A stretch of 64,000 nucleotides of DNA, from NCBI GenBank assembly GCA_963691705.1, contig OY829537.1:37451514-37515513 (forward strand), read 5' to 3'. The notes beneath the pieces are model-generated. The model did not search any database and was not told the origin of the DNA. It worked only from the letters and a program-made list of their open reading frames with translations. The translations under genes were made by a program, and so were the position numbers. Shown in pieces: positions 1-11,479 of this stretch. Every line of letters begins with the position of its first letter. The stretch's first letter is position 1. Source of the DNA: Viola odorata. Taxonomy: Eukaryota > Streptophyta > Magnoliopsida > Malpighiales > Violaceae.

Positions 1-682
1 GATGCCGCCTGGGAGATCGACTGCGGCTTCTTGGAGTTCGAGCTCGTCGACCTCTGCTGCTAGATCTCTCACTGTATCTAGGAGATGGCTCTCTCAATAT
101 ATCCCCCCGTCGATCATCCCAATGTTCTCTGTACTCATCACGTCGGCGGGCTACTTTAGGGATAGAGATTCCTCCCCTGTATTGTCCAGAATGTTCAGCA
201 GGTCCACGCGCGAGCGGCGGGACTGTGATGGGGGCCAATGAAAATGGTAAGGAGGACGGGAGTCCTGTGGATTGTCGGGGCGATAATGGTCGTTCATTGA
301 CAATGGACGGAGTGAAAACTACTTGGGAGGGCAGACCAGGTCTCGAGGCATGAGGAGTAAATCTAGCAGCCATCTCTGTCAACTGATCCAATTGAGCTTG
401 GAGAGCTGCTATTGAATTTGCGAAAGGGTTGTCTGCTTCACCTATCATGGATCTCCCTACTTGGGGGGTAAGACGACTGGTTCCTGCTACGTGAGAAAAG
501 GGAGAACAAATCTGGAATGTAATTTCTTCCGTACTTTGCCCAGGAGGAAGATTTGAATCTCCCGCAGTGACGTCCTACACTAGGGTGGAGGTATCAGAGG
601 TAGCGAAGGCAAATAGTCGTCTGCGGGTGTTGTATGGGATGTTGGAAGTTTGGGACAGCGTCGGATCTGACTCTGAGGCCAT
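1..682 (-). pseudogene. gag: Tat-type gag, N-terminal fragment (T0)
   Basis: Capsid polyprotein start of a minus-strand Tat-like retroelement. From an ATG at 682-680 one frame stays open to the window edge except for a TAG at 577-575 (codon 36). The product is Ser/Pro/Arg-rich. Residues about 87-107 form an Ala/Leu/Gln helix (ANSIAALQAQLDQL), and the last ~40 residues are an Arg-Ser tract (RSRSPRRH). An in-frame TGA just upstream of the ATG limits the N-terminus. It lies directly downstream of a leader and LTR in the same orientation, which is the main reason for calling it gag. The conserved gag core and zinc knuckle would lie beyond base 1. The identification rests on position and composition, not on a diagnostic motif. 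Confidence 0.6.
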
Positions 683-745
683 AATCCTTCTAGCTTCGGG
701 GAGGAGGAGCTTGGTTATTAAGGATGCTCACTTAATAGAACCAAG

Positions 746-765
746 GCTCTCAACGAAAGCACCAA
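746..765 (-). promoter_or_regulatory. Primer-binding-site region of T0
   Basis: Minus strand reads TTGGTGCTTTCGTTGAGAGC, starting 2 nt inside the LTR end at 768. A near-identical motif follows the T2 LTR (37440-37459). I do not assign the tRNA. Confidence 0.5.
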
Positions 766-767
766 TT

Positions 768-1320
768 TGATAAAATTTTGTCTTCTGCCGAAGGATGTAT
801 GGCGGAACGGCTCCCCTCAGATTAGTGCTCACGACGGTCCGCGGTACCTGCAATACGCCGGAGGGGGTCTCCGGCGGAAACACTCCGATGCTTAAGTCAG
901 TATGTGTACTGAATTTGGCAGAGCTTGGGCCAGTCAGATTATGCTTACCTGCCTCCATTGAGGGGGAGGTATATATATAGAAGAATTGAGCATTTCCGCG
1001 TTTGGGGATAGCTAGAGAGCTATCCCTAACGTTAGGGATCGTGGTTCGCCCCTCGGATGATATGTTACCGTGGCGATAGCCATGGGATAAATGCTACCAC
1101 GATAGGGTAGCGACTGAGTGGTCCCCCTGACGCGTGGTATTCCTCAGAATGAGACAGCTCCTCGAGCCATCTAGAAGGTTCGTTTGGGAAAACTCCTGAG
1201 CGCTGTTTTGCCCTCTTGGCGTCAGCCTCTGGGAGGTGGTGGCCTTTTCCCTACCGCGAAGGTGGGAACAGTGATCTCTTCTTTCAGTTCAGGGCAATAG
1301 ACGGAAATACCCTTTTCCTT
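768..1320 (-). repeat. LTR of Tat-like element T0
   Basis: The minus-strand LTR ends in TTTTATCA at 768. It holds a TATA tract (plus-strand ATATATATA, 971-979) and, downstream of it, the GC-rich CCGGAG/CCGGCG repeats and 'GCAGGT' found near the 3' end of the T1 and T2 LTRs. The outer end near 1320 is where plus-strand T1 pol homology begins. I see no clean TG terminus there, so a few bases may be missing. Confidence 0.6.
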
Positions 1321-1322
1321 AG

Positions 1323-3764
1323 GTGGATTGTTATCAATCCCCTCGAACTGTAAAAGAGATCCAGAAGCTAACCGGGAGTATTATCGCGCTAGGACGGTTT
1401 ATCTCAAAGCAAGGCGAGAGGTGTCTCCCTTTCTTCAAGGTTATACGCAAGAAAGTCATCTTCGGATGGACGGCAGAATGCGAAGAAGCTTTCTCGAGCT
1501 TAAATACCTATTTATCATCTGACTTGGTGTTGACAAGATCGGAGCCTAGTGATATCCTGTATTTATACCTTGGGGTTGCTGACGAAGTGGTCAGTGCGGT
1601 CCTTGTGCAAGATGACAATCACACGCACCGCCCTGTATACTTCGTGAGTCACATCTTGAAGGATGCCGAGCTGAGATACGCTCGTATTGAGAAAATAGCG
1701 TTCGTATTAATACAAGTCACGCGGAAGATGGATCGATACTTTCAAGCTCACACCATCATTGTACTCACGGACCAACCTTTGAAAAGGATATTCCGAAAGC
1801 CTGAATCCTCGGGGAGAATGCTGATTTGGGCTATCGAGCTTGAACAATATGGGTTGCATTATCGATCTCGACCGTCTGTGAAGGCTCAAATTCTGGCGGA
1901 CTTTATCATGGAATGCACTTTCACGCCTGATCCGTTAATAGAATTGACTGAAAAAGAAAAAGAAGAGTTGGATCTCCCCTTCCTTGAAACCTACACCGAC
2001 CTGTGGGTTATTCACGTGGATGGTGCCAAAAATCAAGAGCTTGCCGGGGCCGGAATCTTCATGAGCGGGCCTCATGGCATCCACGTGCGATATGCCATCC
2101 GAATCCTGCATCTGCTGTCCAATAACGCCGCAGAGTACGAAGCACTATTAGCCGGGCTCAGGATAGGAAAGAGCGTTTCTATCAAAGGAATACATGACTC
2201 AGAGAGGTTGGGAGACTTGCGACTGAAAGTCTATAGAGACTCTAAGTTAATAATAGATCAAGTTCTGGGACGCTCTCAGGCTAGGGAGCCCATCATGGTA
2301 CAATACCTTGCTAAGGTGAAACGCGAGTTGATAGAAATAAAGAAATGTGGCATACAGGTTAGCTTCGAGCACATTCCATGAGAGGATAACGCTGAGGCCG
2401 ATAACCTTGCTAAACTCGCGGCAAACCCTGAAGCGTCCATACCAAAAGGGGTGTACTACCGGGAGCTACCAGTACCTTCCTTTATGGAAGAACAGGCGAC
2501 ATTCTGTGTGGAAGAAGGTGATAATGATTGGAGAATTCCCGTCATAAAATACTTGAAGCATGACGAGCTGCCAGCGGATAACGCTGAGAAGAAAAAAGTG
2601 CTCAAGCAAGCGACATGGTGCACGTACTTCAATGGGGAACTGATACGAAGATGTTTCTCTCATCCGGCTGCCAGGCGCATAACGGAACAAGAGGGCCTTC
2701 ATACCCTCTACGAAATCCACAAAAGAATTTGCGGCATGCATGCATCCGGCGGCACCCTGGCCGCGCAGGTCTTTCGATCAGGATTCTATTGGCCTACTAT
2801 CCGGAAAGACTGCGATGATTACGTGCGAACCTGCCAGAAGTGTCAAGAATTCTCCAAGATTCCTCGCCAGCCTGCCACACAAATTCATGACATTATCGCT
2901 CCTTGTCCTTTCGTGAAATGGGGAATTGACATCCTTGGACCGTTTCCAAAGGCGAGGCCTCAACTAAAATTTGTGGTCGTTGCGGTAGATTACTTCACCA
3001 AATGGGCGGAAGCTGAGGCGGTTGCCAACATCACGACAGAAAAAATCTGGCATTTCTTCAAACACCAAGTGATCATGCGCTTAGGAGTTCCCCGCGTGTT
3101 AGTTAGCGATAACGGAACATAGTTCACCAGCCAATTCTTTAGAGACCAATGTGTGGAGTTCGGAATCGAGCAAAGGTTCTCTTGCGTGGCTCATCCGCAA
3201 ACCAATGGTCAGGCTGAGGTGAGAAACTGAGCCATCCTTAGCGGTGTTAAGAAGAACCTTGAGGGATCCAAAAAGAAGTGGGCGGACGAGCTGCCGTATG
3301 TGATGTGGGCATACCGCATGACCATAAAAACCACCACAGGAGAAATACCATTCGTGCTGGCTTTCGGCACTGAGGCCGTCACACCCGTGGAAGTTGGTAC
3401 CATGAGCCTACGAGTGACTTACTTCAGAGAAGAGCTAAATGAGGAAAGGTTGCGTGCGAATCTTGACGCGCTACCTGAATTCCAAGAGGAAGCTCTCCTG
3501 AAAATGACGCACTATAAACAAAAGATGGCGCGCTATCACAATAGGTGCTTCAAATAACGACTTCTAAAAGAAGATGACCTGGTACTCAGGGATCAACGAG
3601 CAACTGGTCAATGCCAGGGAAAGCTCAGTCCAAACTGGGAAGGGCCATTCCGCGTTACCCGTATTGTCGGGAGAGGAGCGTACCATCTGGAGACACTCGA
3701 CGGTACCCCCTTACCTAACTCCTGGAATATTGCTCGTTTGAAATTATATCATACTAGATCTTGA
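1323..3764 (+). pseudogene. pol: Tat-type pol: RT end, RNase H, archaeal-type RNase H, integrase (T1)
   Basis: One frame covers the 3' half of a Tat polyprotein. In order: RT connection (RTVKEIQKLTG, ~1347); RNase H (~1560-1915, VLTDQPL); a second, archaeal-type RNase H (~2005-2300) with acid residues in HVDGA, AEYEAL and YRDSKL; the HHCC zinc finger (~2700-2845, CQKCQ); and the integrase core with WGIDILGP (~2920), VSDNGT (~3102) and HPQTNGQAE (~3192). The end is KLYHTRS then TGA at 3762. The second RNase H is diagnostic of the Tat/Ogre lineage. Premature stops lie at 2379 (TGA), 3120 (TAG), 3228 (TGA) and 3555 (TAA). Gag, protease and most of RT are missing; the 5' side abuts the reversed T0 LTR. 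It encodes replication and integration enzymes but cannot make an intact product. Confidence 0.9.
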
Positions 3765-3888
3765 TTTACCTCTGCGCCTTTTCGCTAACGCTAGCCCTAA
3801 CCTCTCCTAACGCTCGAGTAGTGAGCTTTCTTGTGTTTTGTGGCTACGTGTGTGTGCAGGCGATAAGGAAAATGAAAAAGAGGTTGCC

Positions 3889-4500
3889 AGGAGTGAAAAG
3901 TCCTATCCTTGTGATGGCTTGTCCTTATCCGATGGCCCACTAAGTGAGGGCACGCCCCGACACACCTAATATCTAGCGTTAGGAGTGAAAAGTCCTATCC
4001 TTGTGATGGCCTGTCCTGATCTTACGACTCACTAAGTGAGGGCACGCCCTGGCGCATCTAATATTTAGCGTTGGGAGTGAAAAGTCTTATCCTTATGGTA
4101 GCCACGTGTGGTCCATGAGAAGAGGCACGCCCCGACAACCCCTGGGAGTGAAAAGTCCTATCCTCATGATGGTCGGTCTAGATCCACCGACTCACTGAGT
4201 GCGGGCACGCCCCAAGATTTCTGAAGGTGAAAAAGTCTCATCCTTATGACAGCCATTCTCGTGGAGACGGCTCGTTAGGGAAAGGCACACCATAAGGAGA
4301 TAATAACTCCATCTTGGAAGTGAAAATCCTACCCTTGCAGCCGGGTTGATGTAGACGGCTCGCCAAGGAAAGGCACGATTCCAAGATGAGAGGGTAACGC
4401 CGAAAGTGAAAAATCCTAACCTTATGATGTCCTGTCCTCATCAGACGGCTCACTAGGAAGAGGCACTTTCCGGATGGTTGTGGAAAAGGTGAAAAATCGC
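3889..4500 (+). repeat. Degenerate tandem repeat in the T1 3' UTR
   Basis: About eight units of 71-92 bp begin near 3889, 3981, 4073, 4144, 4224, 4316, 4402 and 4485. Each carries a 'GTGAAAAGTCCTATCCTT' type start and a 'GGCACGCCCC' type centre. The array lies between the pol stop and the antisense ORFs, where Tat elements are known to have hypervariable tandem repeats. Confidence 0.8.
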
Positions 4501-5118
4501 GAAATCCCAGTGAGTAACCAGATGCGGAATCCCTGGTAAAGTGAACTAGTTGAGAAAGCGATAACAAGCGACACCGATACCCTAGAATGGCGGCGAATCG
4601 GCTCCTACGGGAAACTCGTGTCTGTTATCGCTTATTTCTTACTAACAGATACTAATTGAGAGTGTACAGGATATCTCTGAGAGATCATGACACTCGAGGT
4701 GATAAAAGCGTTGTATGACTCGTTGGCAAAGTAGACGTGGAGCCAACCGCGCTGATGTTGACGCAGTTTAAGAGATATGGCCTAAAGACCCTATTTGTTA
4801 TCTCTTTTGATCAAGAAAGAAGAATGCTTCTTTCAGGAATGTACTCCCTGACGGGACCAGACAGTGATTAAGTCGAACTAGACAAAGCCTGTTAACATGA
4901 TCCGGGCGATAAGGGCACGAAGACCATGCTACAAAAATTCGAAGAAAAAGAAATACATGGGAAAGGAAAATGGCACCCAGAAAAGCTGATATTATAAAAG
5001 TATCATTGTTCAAATACCCGTGAAGGGATACCAAAAATATACAAAGGCGGACAAAAATGGGAACGCTCAATCCTCACAAGAAAGAAATAAGGCAATAATA
5101 CCGTGTCTATTGCTGGTC
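4501..5118. other. Spacer between repeat array and aORF1
   Basis: I see no coding region on either strand that looks real. It is the 3' flank of minus-strand aORF1 and part of the T1 3' region. The short open frames here match nothing I recognise. Confidence 0.5.
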
Positions 5119-7390
5119 TTAGACAATCCCTGCCTCGGGGTAGCCTTTCGATCTGGCCAACCGGAAGCCCTCATCATTCAGGCCGGAAGAATTCTTATAA
5201 AAGACGTTAGAAACAGCGTCTCCATCATAAAGTTCTTCCCCGTGAATCTCCACGAAGCTGTTAGCCATGATAGAAGTAGTCTTTTCAATATACCAGTGAC
5301 TCCTGATCGCTGTTTCCACCTCAAGCGCTGCCTTCTCTCCTATCAAAGTTACTTTCTCTTTCGCTAAGGCTGTTTTCTCCCCCTCGAGAGCAATAACCTT
5401 TTCCTGTTCAACCGCCAGAGTAGCGTTAGCGTTAGCCAGCTGCTCCTTCGCCTCCCTTGCCTCCTCTTTGACTGCCTCCAGGGCCTTCATATACCTGTCT
5501 CACTCTTCCAGCAGCCGTTGCTTTTCCTCCTGCTCCTGCGAAAGCTTGGCTATGGAAGTAGCAAGGTCAGACGTCTTCTGCGACATGCGCTCAGTGAAGT
5601 GATGAAATTCAAGGAACCCGGTGAAAAGTTTAGAGCGCAGCAAGTCGGCTTGCTCTTCGTCTCCCACAGCAGCAAATGCACTTCGTTCTACAGGGGATGT
5701 CAGCATGTGTGCAGCCAAGAATGAAGCAGTAACGGCCTAGTTATCGCCCCCATGGCCGCAATCCCCGAACTACAAAGCGTAGTCATATCCACCTGATGGG
5801 TAACAGGCCCGGTGGAGTCATATGAGCTCATGTTGGCCATAAGGTTGGACACTACCGTCCCCTCCCCAAAGCGCTTAAGCATGGAAGCATCGGAAGGGAC
5901 AAAAACCACGGCAGCAGAAGAAAGAGGCTGGTTGGAAACAGATGCTCCCTGGGGCCTGGTTGTCTCGTAAGGCTGGTTAGAAGCAGAACCTCCCTGAGGC
6001 ATGAATGCTCCTTGAGGCTGATGGGAGGAGAAACCCGATAGCTCATCAGTATAGACCACGTTGGAGGAAAAATGAGGCCTTTCCGAGCCAAACGAGGGTG
6101 GAGAAGTCTCAAAAGGTGGAGGCATGGCCACGTTCTAAAAAATGCTACCAATCTGACCCGTGGGAGGAGCGGAAGAGACAAGAACGGCTTGAGGCCCCAC
6201 CCCGATATCCACTTGAATCAAAGACAGGCTTGGACTTGCTCCATCGGACCTCTTCTTCTTCCTTGGCTGAGAAAGAATACGCCTCAAATCCATGTTACCT
6301 CGCGGCAGTGCAGGAGTAGAGGCACGGGAAGTAACCTATGAAGAAAAATAATGAAAAACCAAAGAAAAGGCAGAAAGCCATAGAAAAAGCAGTGCAAGAA
6401 ATATAAGGGAGCAGTAGCCGTTACCGTCTCAGCGGCAGCTGCTTCCGAGGAGCCGGCCGCGTCCGATGGAGGCAAAATTAATGGCTGAAGGGAGGCAACG
6501 CTCCTTGTCTTCCTTTTCTTCTTTCCTCTTGCGGAAGCCCTATGAGCAACTGACTGAGGAGGAGGGGCAGCGATTGATATGACAGGAATACCAATTGGAA
6601 TGGTGTCGGTTTCCTCGTCAACTGAGGCGGAAGATGTTTGGGGAGGAGCCGAAGCGGTGGCAGAAGGAGTAGCTGAAGTGGTGGCGATATTGACAACTGT
6701 GGCCGCTTCTCTATCTCGAAGTCTCTTTCGGCTCCTCCTAACGCTCTCGAGAACGTAATCCAGATTAGTTGCTGTAAAAGTACAAGATAGCGTCAGCGTT
6801 AGTACTAATACTGAAAATCAAAGATTGACGCGATACTCACATCTAACGCAGGCTCTGATATCGGTCCCGCAAGCCAGAAGACGGGTGTGGACGTTGATGT
6901 CCAGACTGAGCAGCTTATCAAACCAGCCCTGTTCTATCTTATCAAGAGCCACGCGGCGCCAAGCCCTATCCTTGACGCTCTGGTGAAAACCAGACCGCCA
7001 CCATGTCTCCGGAAGTTCAGGGGTCTCAACCATAAAAAACTGCTCTTCCCATTTATCAATGGAGGACTCTAAATGAAGGAGTTTCCAGGTGAAGTTCTTG
7101 AGCGAATCATCATCATAACGGGGTGATATCGCTATCACACCCCGACGGTTATACATCTTGAACAAAGACTTCAATAAGGCATACATGATTCTACGGTTGC
7201 CGGTCATAACGCTATTCAGGCGTAAAGACACAGGGGCGACAGTAGCCTTAAAACTCTCAGGGAAGGTGGCACCATGGTCAGATAGATGTTTATCAAGAAT
7301 GGCAGAAGAAGTAATGGTGCTGACTATGGTCTCTATTTTTTTTTCATCAACCGATTTAGACCTAGAAGCACGAGTTTTTCTTTTTGCCAT
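5119..7390 (-). pseudogene. Antisense ORF 1 of T1: three-exon gene, gypsy-type transposon-like protein
   Basis: Start ATG at 7390 (MAKRKTRASRSK). Exon 1 is 7390-6841 with donor GTGAGTAT. Intron 1 (6840-6772, 69 nt) ends in CTTTTACAG. Exon 2 is 6771-6425. Intron 2 (6424-6336, 89 nt) ends in TTCATAG. Exon 3 runs from 6335 to the stop at 5121. Exon phases (1, then 0) fit exactly. The N-terminal half has a 'W..QFFMV..P' block (SIDKWEEQFFMVETPE), then a Pro/Ser/Ala linker with a KKKRK nuclear-type signal, then a Glu/Ala/Leu coiled coil (about 5500-5250). In exon 3 there is a TAG (6137), a one-base frameshift near 5740 and a TGA for CGA at 5502. It resembles aORF2 and, through it, the 'putative gypsy type transposon' family; the biochemical role is unknown. 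Confidence 0.65.
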
Positions 7391-7559
7391 GGTAGAGAAA
7401 GAAAATAAAAGATGAAGAACGCAGCAAGGGAAATAAAGAAGTACCTTTTTTAGAAGAAAATTGAAGTGCCCAGACGATGAAAACCAGAAATGCAAGACGA
7501 TTTGGGAAGATGACGAGAAATAGATTACCGAAAGTGGAAAAAAGAAATAGAGTGTTGGG

Positions 7560-7566
7560 TTTTATA
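7560..7566 (-). promoter_or_regulatory. TATA box upstream of aORF1
   Basis: Minus-strand TATAAAA in the context GGGTTATAAAACCC, 170 bp upstream of the aORF1 ATG. The stretch 7567-7957 beyond it has no gene and is the 3' flank of aORF2. Confidence 0.5.
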
Positions 7567-7957
7567 ACCCTAGGAGACTAAAAGAAATGACTGCTGGAAC
7601 AATTGCTACGCGCGTGACAGGCGTGAGCAATGAGTACAACCCTAGAAAGGCGAGAAGGCTCTTTGATCTTATCAAATCACGCTAGCCCTAGCGTCCTGAT
7701 GAGCAGACACGTTTCCCTGAACCATCATGATCCTTCGCTCATATTAATAAAGGGATCTTCAGCATTAAATGCTCCGAAAAAGCAGAACTACTTTATCTGA
7801 AAGAGGTCAAGCATGATGACGTAATCAACGAGGTAACGCCAAGAAGCAAATTAGTAGTTATCCAGAGCGGAATGACAAAGCGTTATCAGTTATTACAAGC
7901 CAAATGAAATCAATGTTTAAAGGGAAATAAACACTCCCAAATGCTGCCTTATTTACA

Positions 7958-10060
7958 TCACGGAAGGACTCCTTTGTTGCCCCCGACGTAGTCAGCTATC
8001 TTGGCAGGATCGAAAGCCTTGCTGCGATAATAATCTGGGAATCCAGTGGCAATGGCATGTATCCCCTTGTCCTTCCAGCGCGACATCTCATCGGGCACCT
8101 TCTCTAGCTTCGGGTCGTGGGCCGATATCTCTTCACGGAGGAGAGAGTTTCTTCTATTGGCAGCCACTAGTTCTGCTTCCAGAAGCTCTATCTTGGCCTT
8201 CCCTATCGACTTCTCTCTGGCTAATTCAGCACGGCAGTCGTCAAGCTCAGCTTTGGTATCGCTTTGGAGCTGCATCAGCTCCGCCACCTTAGAGGGGTAA
8301 CCGCAAGCCTTGTCACCCTGGATATCGAGAAAGTAATTCAGCATGCGAAAGCTGGCCAGCACGTCATTCAAAGCGCGTTCGCGATGAACCTCCAGAGGAA
8401 GCTCTGACGTCTCCTCCCTGTCTTCAGCAGAGCCAAATATCGTGCCCACAACAGAACCTACCGGCTCACTTCGTGATAACGGGTCCGATATTCCCAGTGC
8501 ACGAAGTCCGCTAGTGCCAAAGGTAGACAGATCTAAGCGATAGGAAGTGGCTCCCTAAGAACCTTGAGGAGACAGATTGGTAGTAAAGGGAGGAGAATGG
8601 CTTTCAGCGGAACACCCAGCTCCTGAGATAGAAGTGCAGAATAATGGCGGAAGGCCATTCAACAGAGGGTCAGGAGTAACGGCAGGTTCAACATTCGGGG
8701 CGTCAACGTCAGGAATAAAAGAAGAGATAGGGGAGTCTGGAGTGGCAGTTGGAGGAGGAAGGATGACCTCTGACGAAACCTCGGAAATATTAGGAGAAAT
8801 GTCGGTTGACGCCTTGGCTACTACCGCTGCCTTGGAAGTACTTGCACCACCAAAAGAGTCGACCCCAATAGCAGGGGTTTCGCTAGCTTTGTTCGGAGTA
8901 GCTTCGGTGATTGGATTGCTACTTCCCATGCGTAGCTTCTTCCGCTGAGCTGCTAAAGCATGACGAAGCCCAGAATCATTATCCATGTCCTCGCTGTCGC
9001 TATCGGGTATTTCAGTCTTAGGACGATTCAGAGTCACTCCTTGTCGAAGGGGTAGCCAGTTCTCGAGAAAGCGGGAGGTGCGGTTGGAGATACCGCGCTT
9101 GGCGACAGTCTTGAATCTTTTTCTTTTCAGAGAAGTGGCAGGGTGACTGGAACTCTCAGGCGGAGGAGATGGCGGCAGTGACTGAAGTGGCCTCAGTTCA
9201 AAGGAATGCCTTTATTGCTCGACGGTTGGTTTCCAGCGTCACCTACTAACAAAGCATATCAGAACAATGAATTAGCTAAAGCAATAACGAGAAAAAAGAA
9301 ACTTACTTATAGTACACTTCTCTATAAGCCTGTGCAAGGCAAACGCTCGAATGCGAAAAGACGATTTCAGCCCCAGCAGCACGTTCGTCTGTCGAAGCTC
9401 GTCCTTGGATATTGTTGACGGGTTTGTCCAAAGGGAGTCATTGAGACACTGATTGAAACCTCTGGGCCACGGGCGGAAAGGTAAATTCACGATAAAGAAA
9501 CCGCTTTTCCAATCGGGCACAGTCTCTTCGAAGCCCTGGAATCTCTGCCAGAAGGACTGCACCAGCGCGTCATTCCATCTTGGGGTAATATCTACCACAC
9601 AGTTGCGGCACCTAAAACTAAAAAATTTGTGGAATAAATTGACAGACGGGACAAGGATACCCCGCAACTCGCAAATATGAATAAAGGCCAAAATCCCACA
9701 CTAAGAAGGAGGTGTAAGCTGAGCTGGGTTAATGTCATATCGAACTAATAATCTTTTCACTACTTCGTAGATGGGAAAGCGAAAGCCATAAAGGAACATG
9801 TTAAAATATAACATCCTATCGGCTCCCGATAGAGGGTCATGAAGCCGGTAATCGGCATCAGGAATTCTAACGGAATAACCAGGAGGGAAAAAGATACCAT
9901 TCTCCTCCAACTCTGCCTCCAACACCGCTTGATCAACACAAATATTGGGTGTTCTCTCGATTTCTAAATCTATGGGCCGATGGAAAGTCTGGAGACTTCT
10001 CAAAGACCTATTTGCGGTTAGAGGCCACTGAGAATCCTTGGGTATCCTAGAGGCACTCAT
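7958..10060 (-). pseudogene. Antisense ORF 2 of T1: putative gypsy-type transposon protein
   Basis: Start ATG at 10060 (MSASRIPKDSQ). The first exon (10060-9307) encodes a recognisable plant 'putative gypsy type transposon' domain: RFPIYEVVKRLL...INPAQLTPPS, then LVPSVNLFHKFFSFR, then VPDWKSGFFIVNLP. A TAG at about 9702 interrupts it where Trp is usual. A GTAAGT donor lies at 9306-9301; candidate acceptors lie near 9246-9182, but none restores the downstream frame without an indel. The second part (from about 9190) has basic KRKRFKTVAKR, an acidic PDSDSEDMD stretch, a Ser/Pro/Thr linker, one TAG (~8554), and a coiled coil (about 8290-8130) before the TGA at 7958. The order (domain, intron, linker, coiled coil) matches aORF1, so the two look like paralogues. 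Function unknown. Confidence 0.7.
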
Positions 10061-10241
10061 AATGAATCAACAAGAAGAAAATCTAAGGAAAAGAAGCGAA
10101 GTACCTTGAACAGAAGCAGGTGGGCAAAACCGTCGGCGCCAATGAACAGTGGTTGTAGCTTCTTTGAGAGCAAAAATCTAGAGAGAGAAGGGAAAATTTT
10201 CGAAGTGCAGGAAAAGAGTATCAAAAGAGAGCAGTTGCTCC

Positions 10242-10250
10242 CTTTTAAAG
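10242..10250 (-). promoter_or_regulatory. TATA-like box upstream of aORF2
   Basis: Minus strand reads CCTTTAAAAGGG about 185 bp upstream of the aORF2 ATG. The element is palindromic, so direction is inferred from the ORF. The stretch 10251-10539 holds no gene and is the 3' flank of aORF3. Confidence 0.4.
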
Positions 10251-10539
10251 GATGAATTCGAGAATCGAACAGCCTGTAAAAACGGGACACGCCCCAAAGT
10301 AAAAGTGACACGTGTGAAAACCTCAGAAGGATATTTATGTCCGCTCATTTATATCTTCTAGAGGGGGTAGTTACTGGCAATCAGTTGCGAGCAGTTACAA
10401 TCAAGGCAACAGTTATTTTCTCAGCGATAGCCATGCAAAGAGGAGCTAACGCCCATGCAGACAAAACTAAAAAAGGCAAAGCGTCATTTTATTTCATAAT
10501 AAGCCATACGACATCTACAAAGGATTGCCAAGAGCGGAA

Positions 10540-10965
10540 TCAGTCATCGTCAGGCCAGTAAGAGGGCCAGTACCAGTATTCCTTGTCTGAGGGCGGAAGC
10601 TCCTCATCAGCGAAAGGAGGGGATTTGCCAGCCTTCCGCCCTAGACTCGACATCAATGGTTTCGATTCCTCTTTGACAGCAGAGGGTGCTGCCTTTGCGA
10701 CGGTATCGCCTGAAGGAATTTCCTCCTCGAACTAGTCAGCGGGAGGAAACAATCTTTTGCCCTCACAAACTGGAGGTGCTAAAGAAGAAGGATACCAGCC
10801 AGTAGTATCAAAATGTGCTCTCTTTTTCGACTTCTTCCGACCTCTGCGACGTGCCAACCGCCTCTTCCGGCATGGTGGCGAAGGGGAATTGTCAGAATCT
10901 GGGGTAGTGGGAGGAGTCGGACGTGACTCTCGCTCGTCGGAGACCTGATCATATGAATCAGCCAT
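10540..10965 (-). pseudogene. Antisense ORF 3 of T1: small basic/acidic protein
   Basis: ATG at 10965, 141 codons, stop TGA at 10542-10540, with one TAG at codon 78 that fits a CAG to TAG change. The N-terminal third is acidic and Pro-rich (PTPPTTPDSDNSPSPP). Residues about 33-52 are strongly basic (RKRRLARRRGRKKSKKR), like a bipartite nuclear or nucleic-acid-binding signal. The C-terminus is acidic and aromatic (EYWYWPSYWPDDD). I do not recognise a family. It lies between aORF2 and aORF4 on the same strand, antisense to pol. The compact layout suggests a small nuclear protein; that is inference only. Confidence 0.5.
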
Positions 10966-11034
10966 GAGAGAGAATCAGTAGCAGCAAGAAAATTCAAAGA
11001 AGAAGATGAATAGGAAAAAGAAGAAGAACTCCCC

Positions 11035-11042
11035 ATAAATAG
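11035..11042 (-). promoter_or_regulatory. TATA-like box upstream of aORF3
   Basis: Minus-strand CTATTTAT followed by GGGG, 70 bp upstream of the aORF3 ATG. The rest of 10966-11479 shows no gene. Confidence 0.4.
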
Positions 11043-11479
11043 TCGAAGTGGTGAGACTCTTCAGATTTTCCACAAAATAGAGGAGAACAATTTAATGCAT
11101 CTCGAGAAGATCAACCATAATGACCGAATCGAATTCCTCGGTCACACCTGTTGAAATTTCTCTACGATCTAGAAACACAGAAAAACTGCCCAATCAGTTA
11201 TTGTTGGAGAGACGACGCGTGATTAGCAGAATAGTTTACCTAAGCAACCGTCGCCACCTGGCAGATAAAGAAGAATAAATACTGCAAAAATCTGACCAGT
11301 ATCAGACTCGTTTTCAGTTGGGCTGGCACAACCCACAATTAAAGCCAGGGCTAACGCCTTGAAAAAGAAAAAGAAATATCACAAGGCCAATAACGGAAAG
11401 GGGCTTCATTACGGCCTAATGGCCTAAAGATACGTCCGCATACATAAAATACACAAAGAGAAAGCGGAGCAGCAAGCAT

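Noticed and set aside
8046..8948. Plus-strand ORFs opposite aORF2
   Set aside because: The minus-strand frames have domain similarity and coiled-coil heptads; the plus-strand ones do not.
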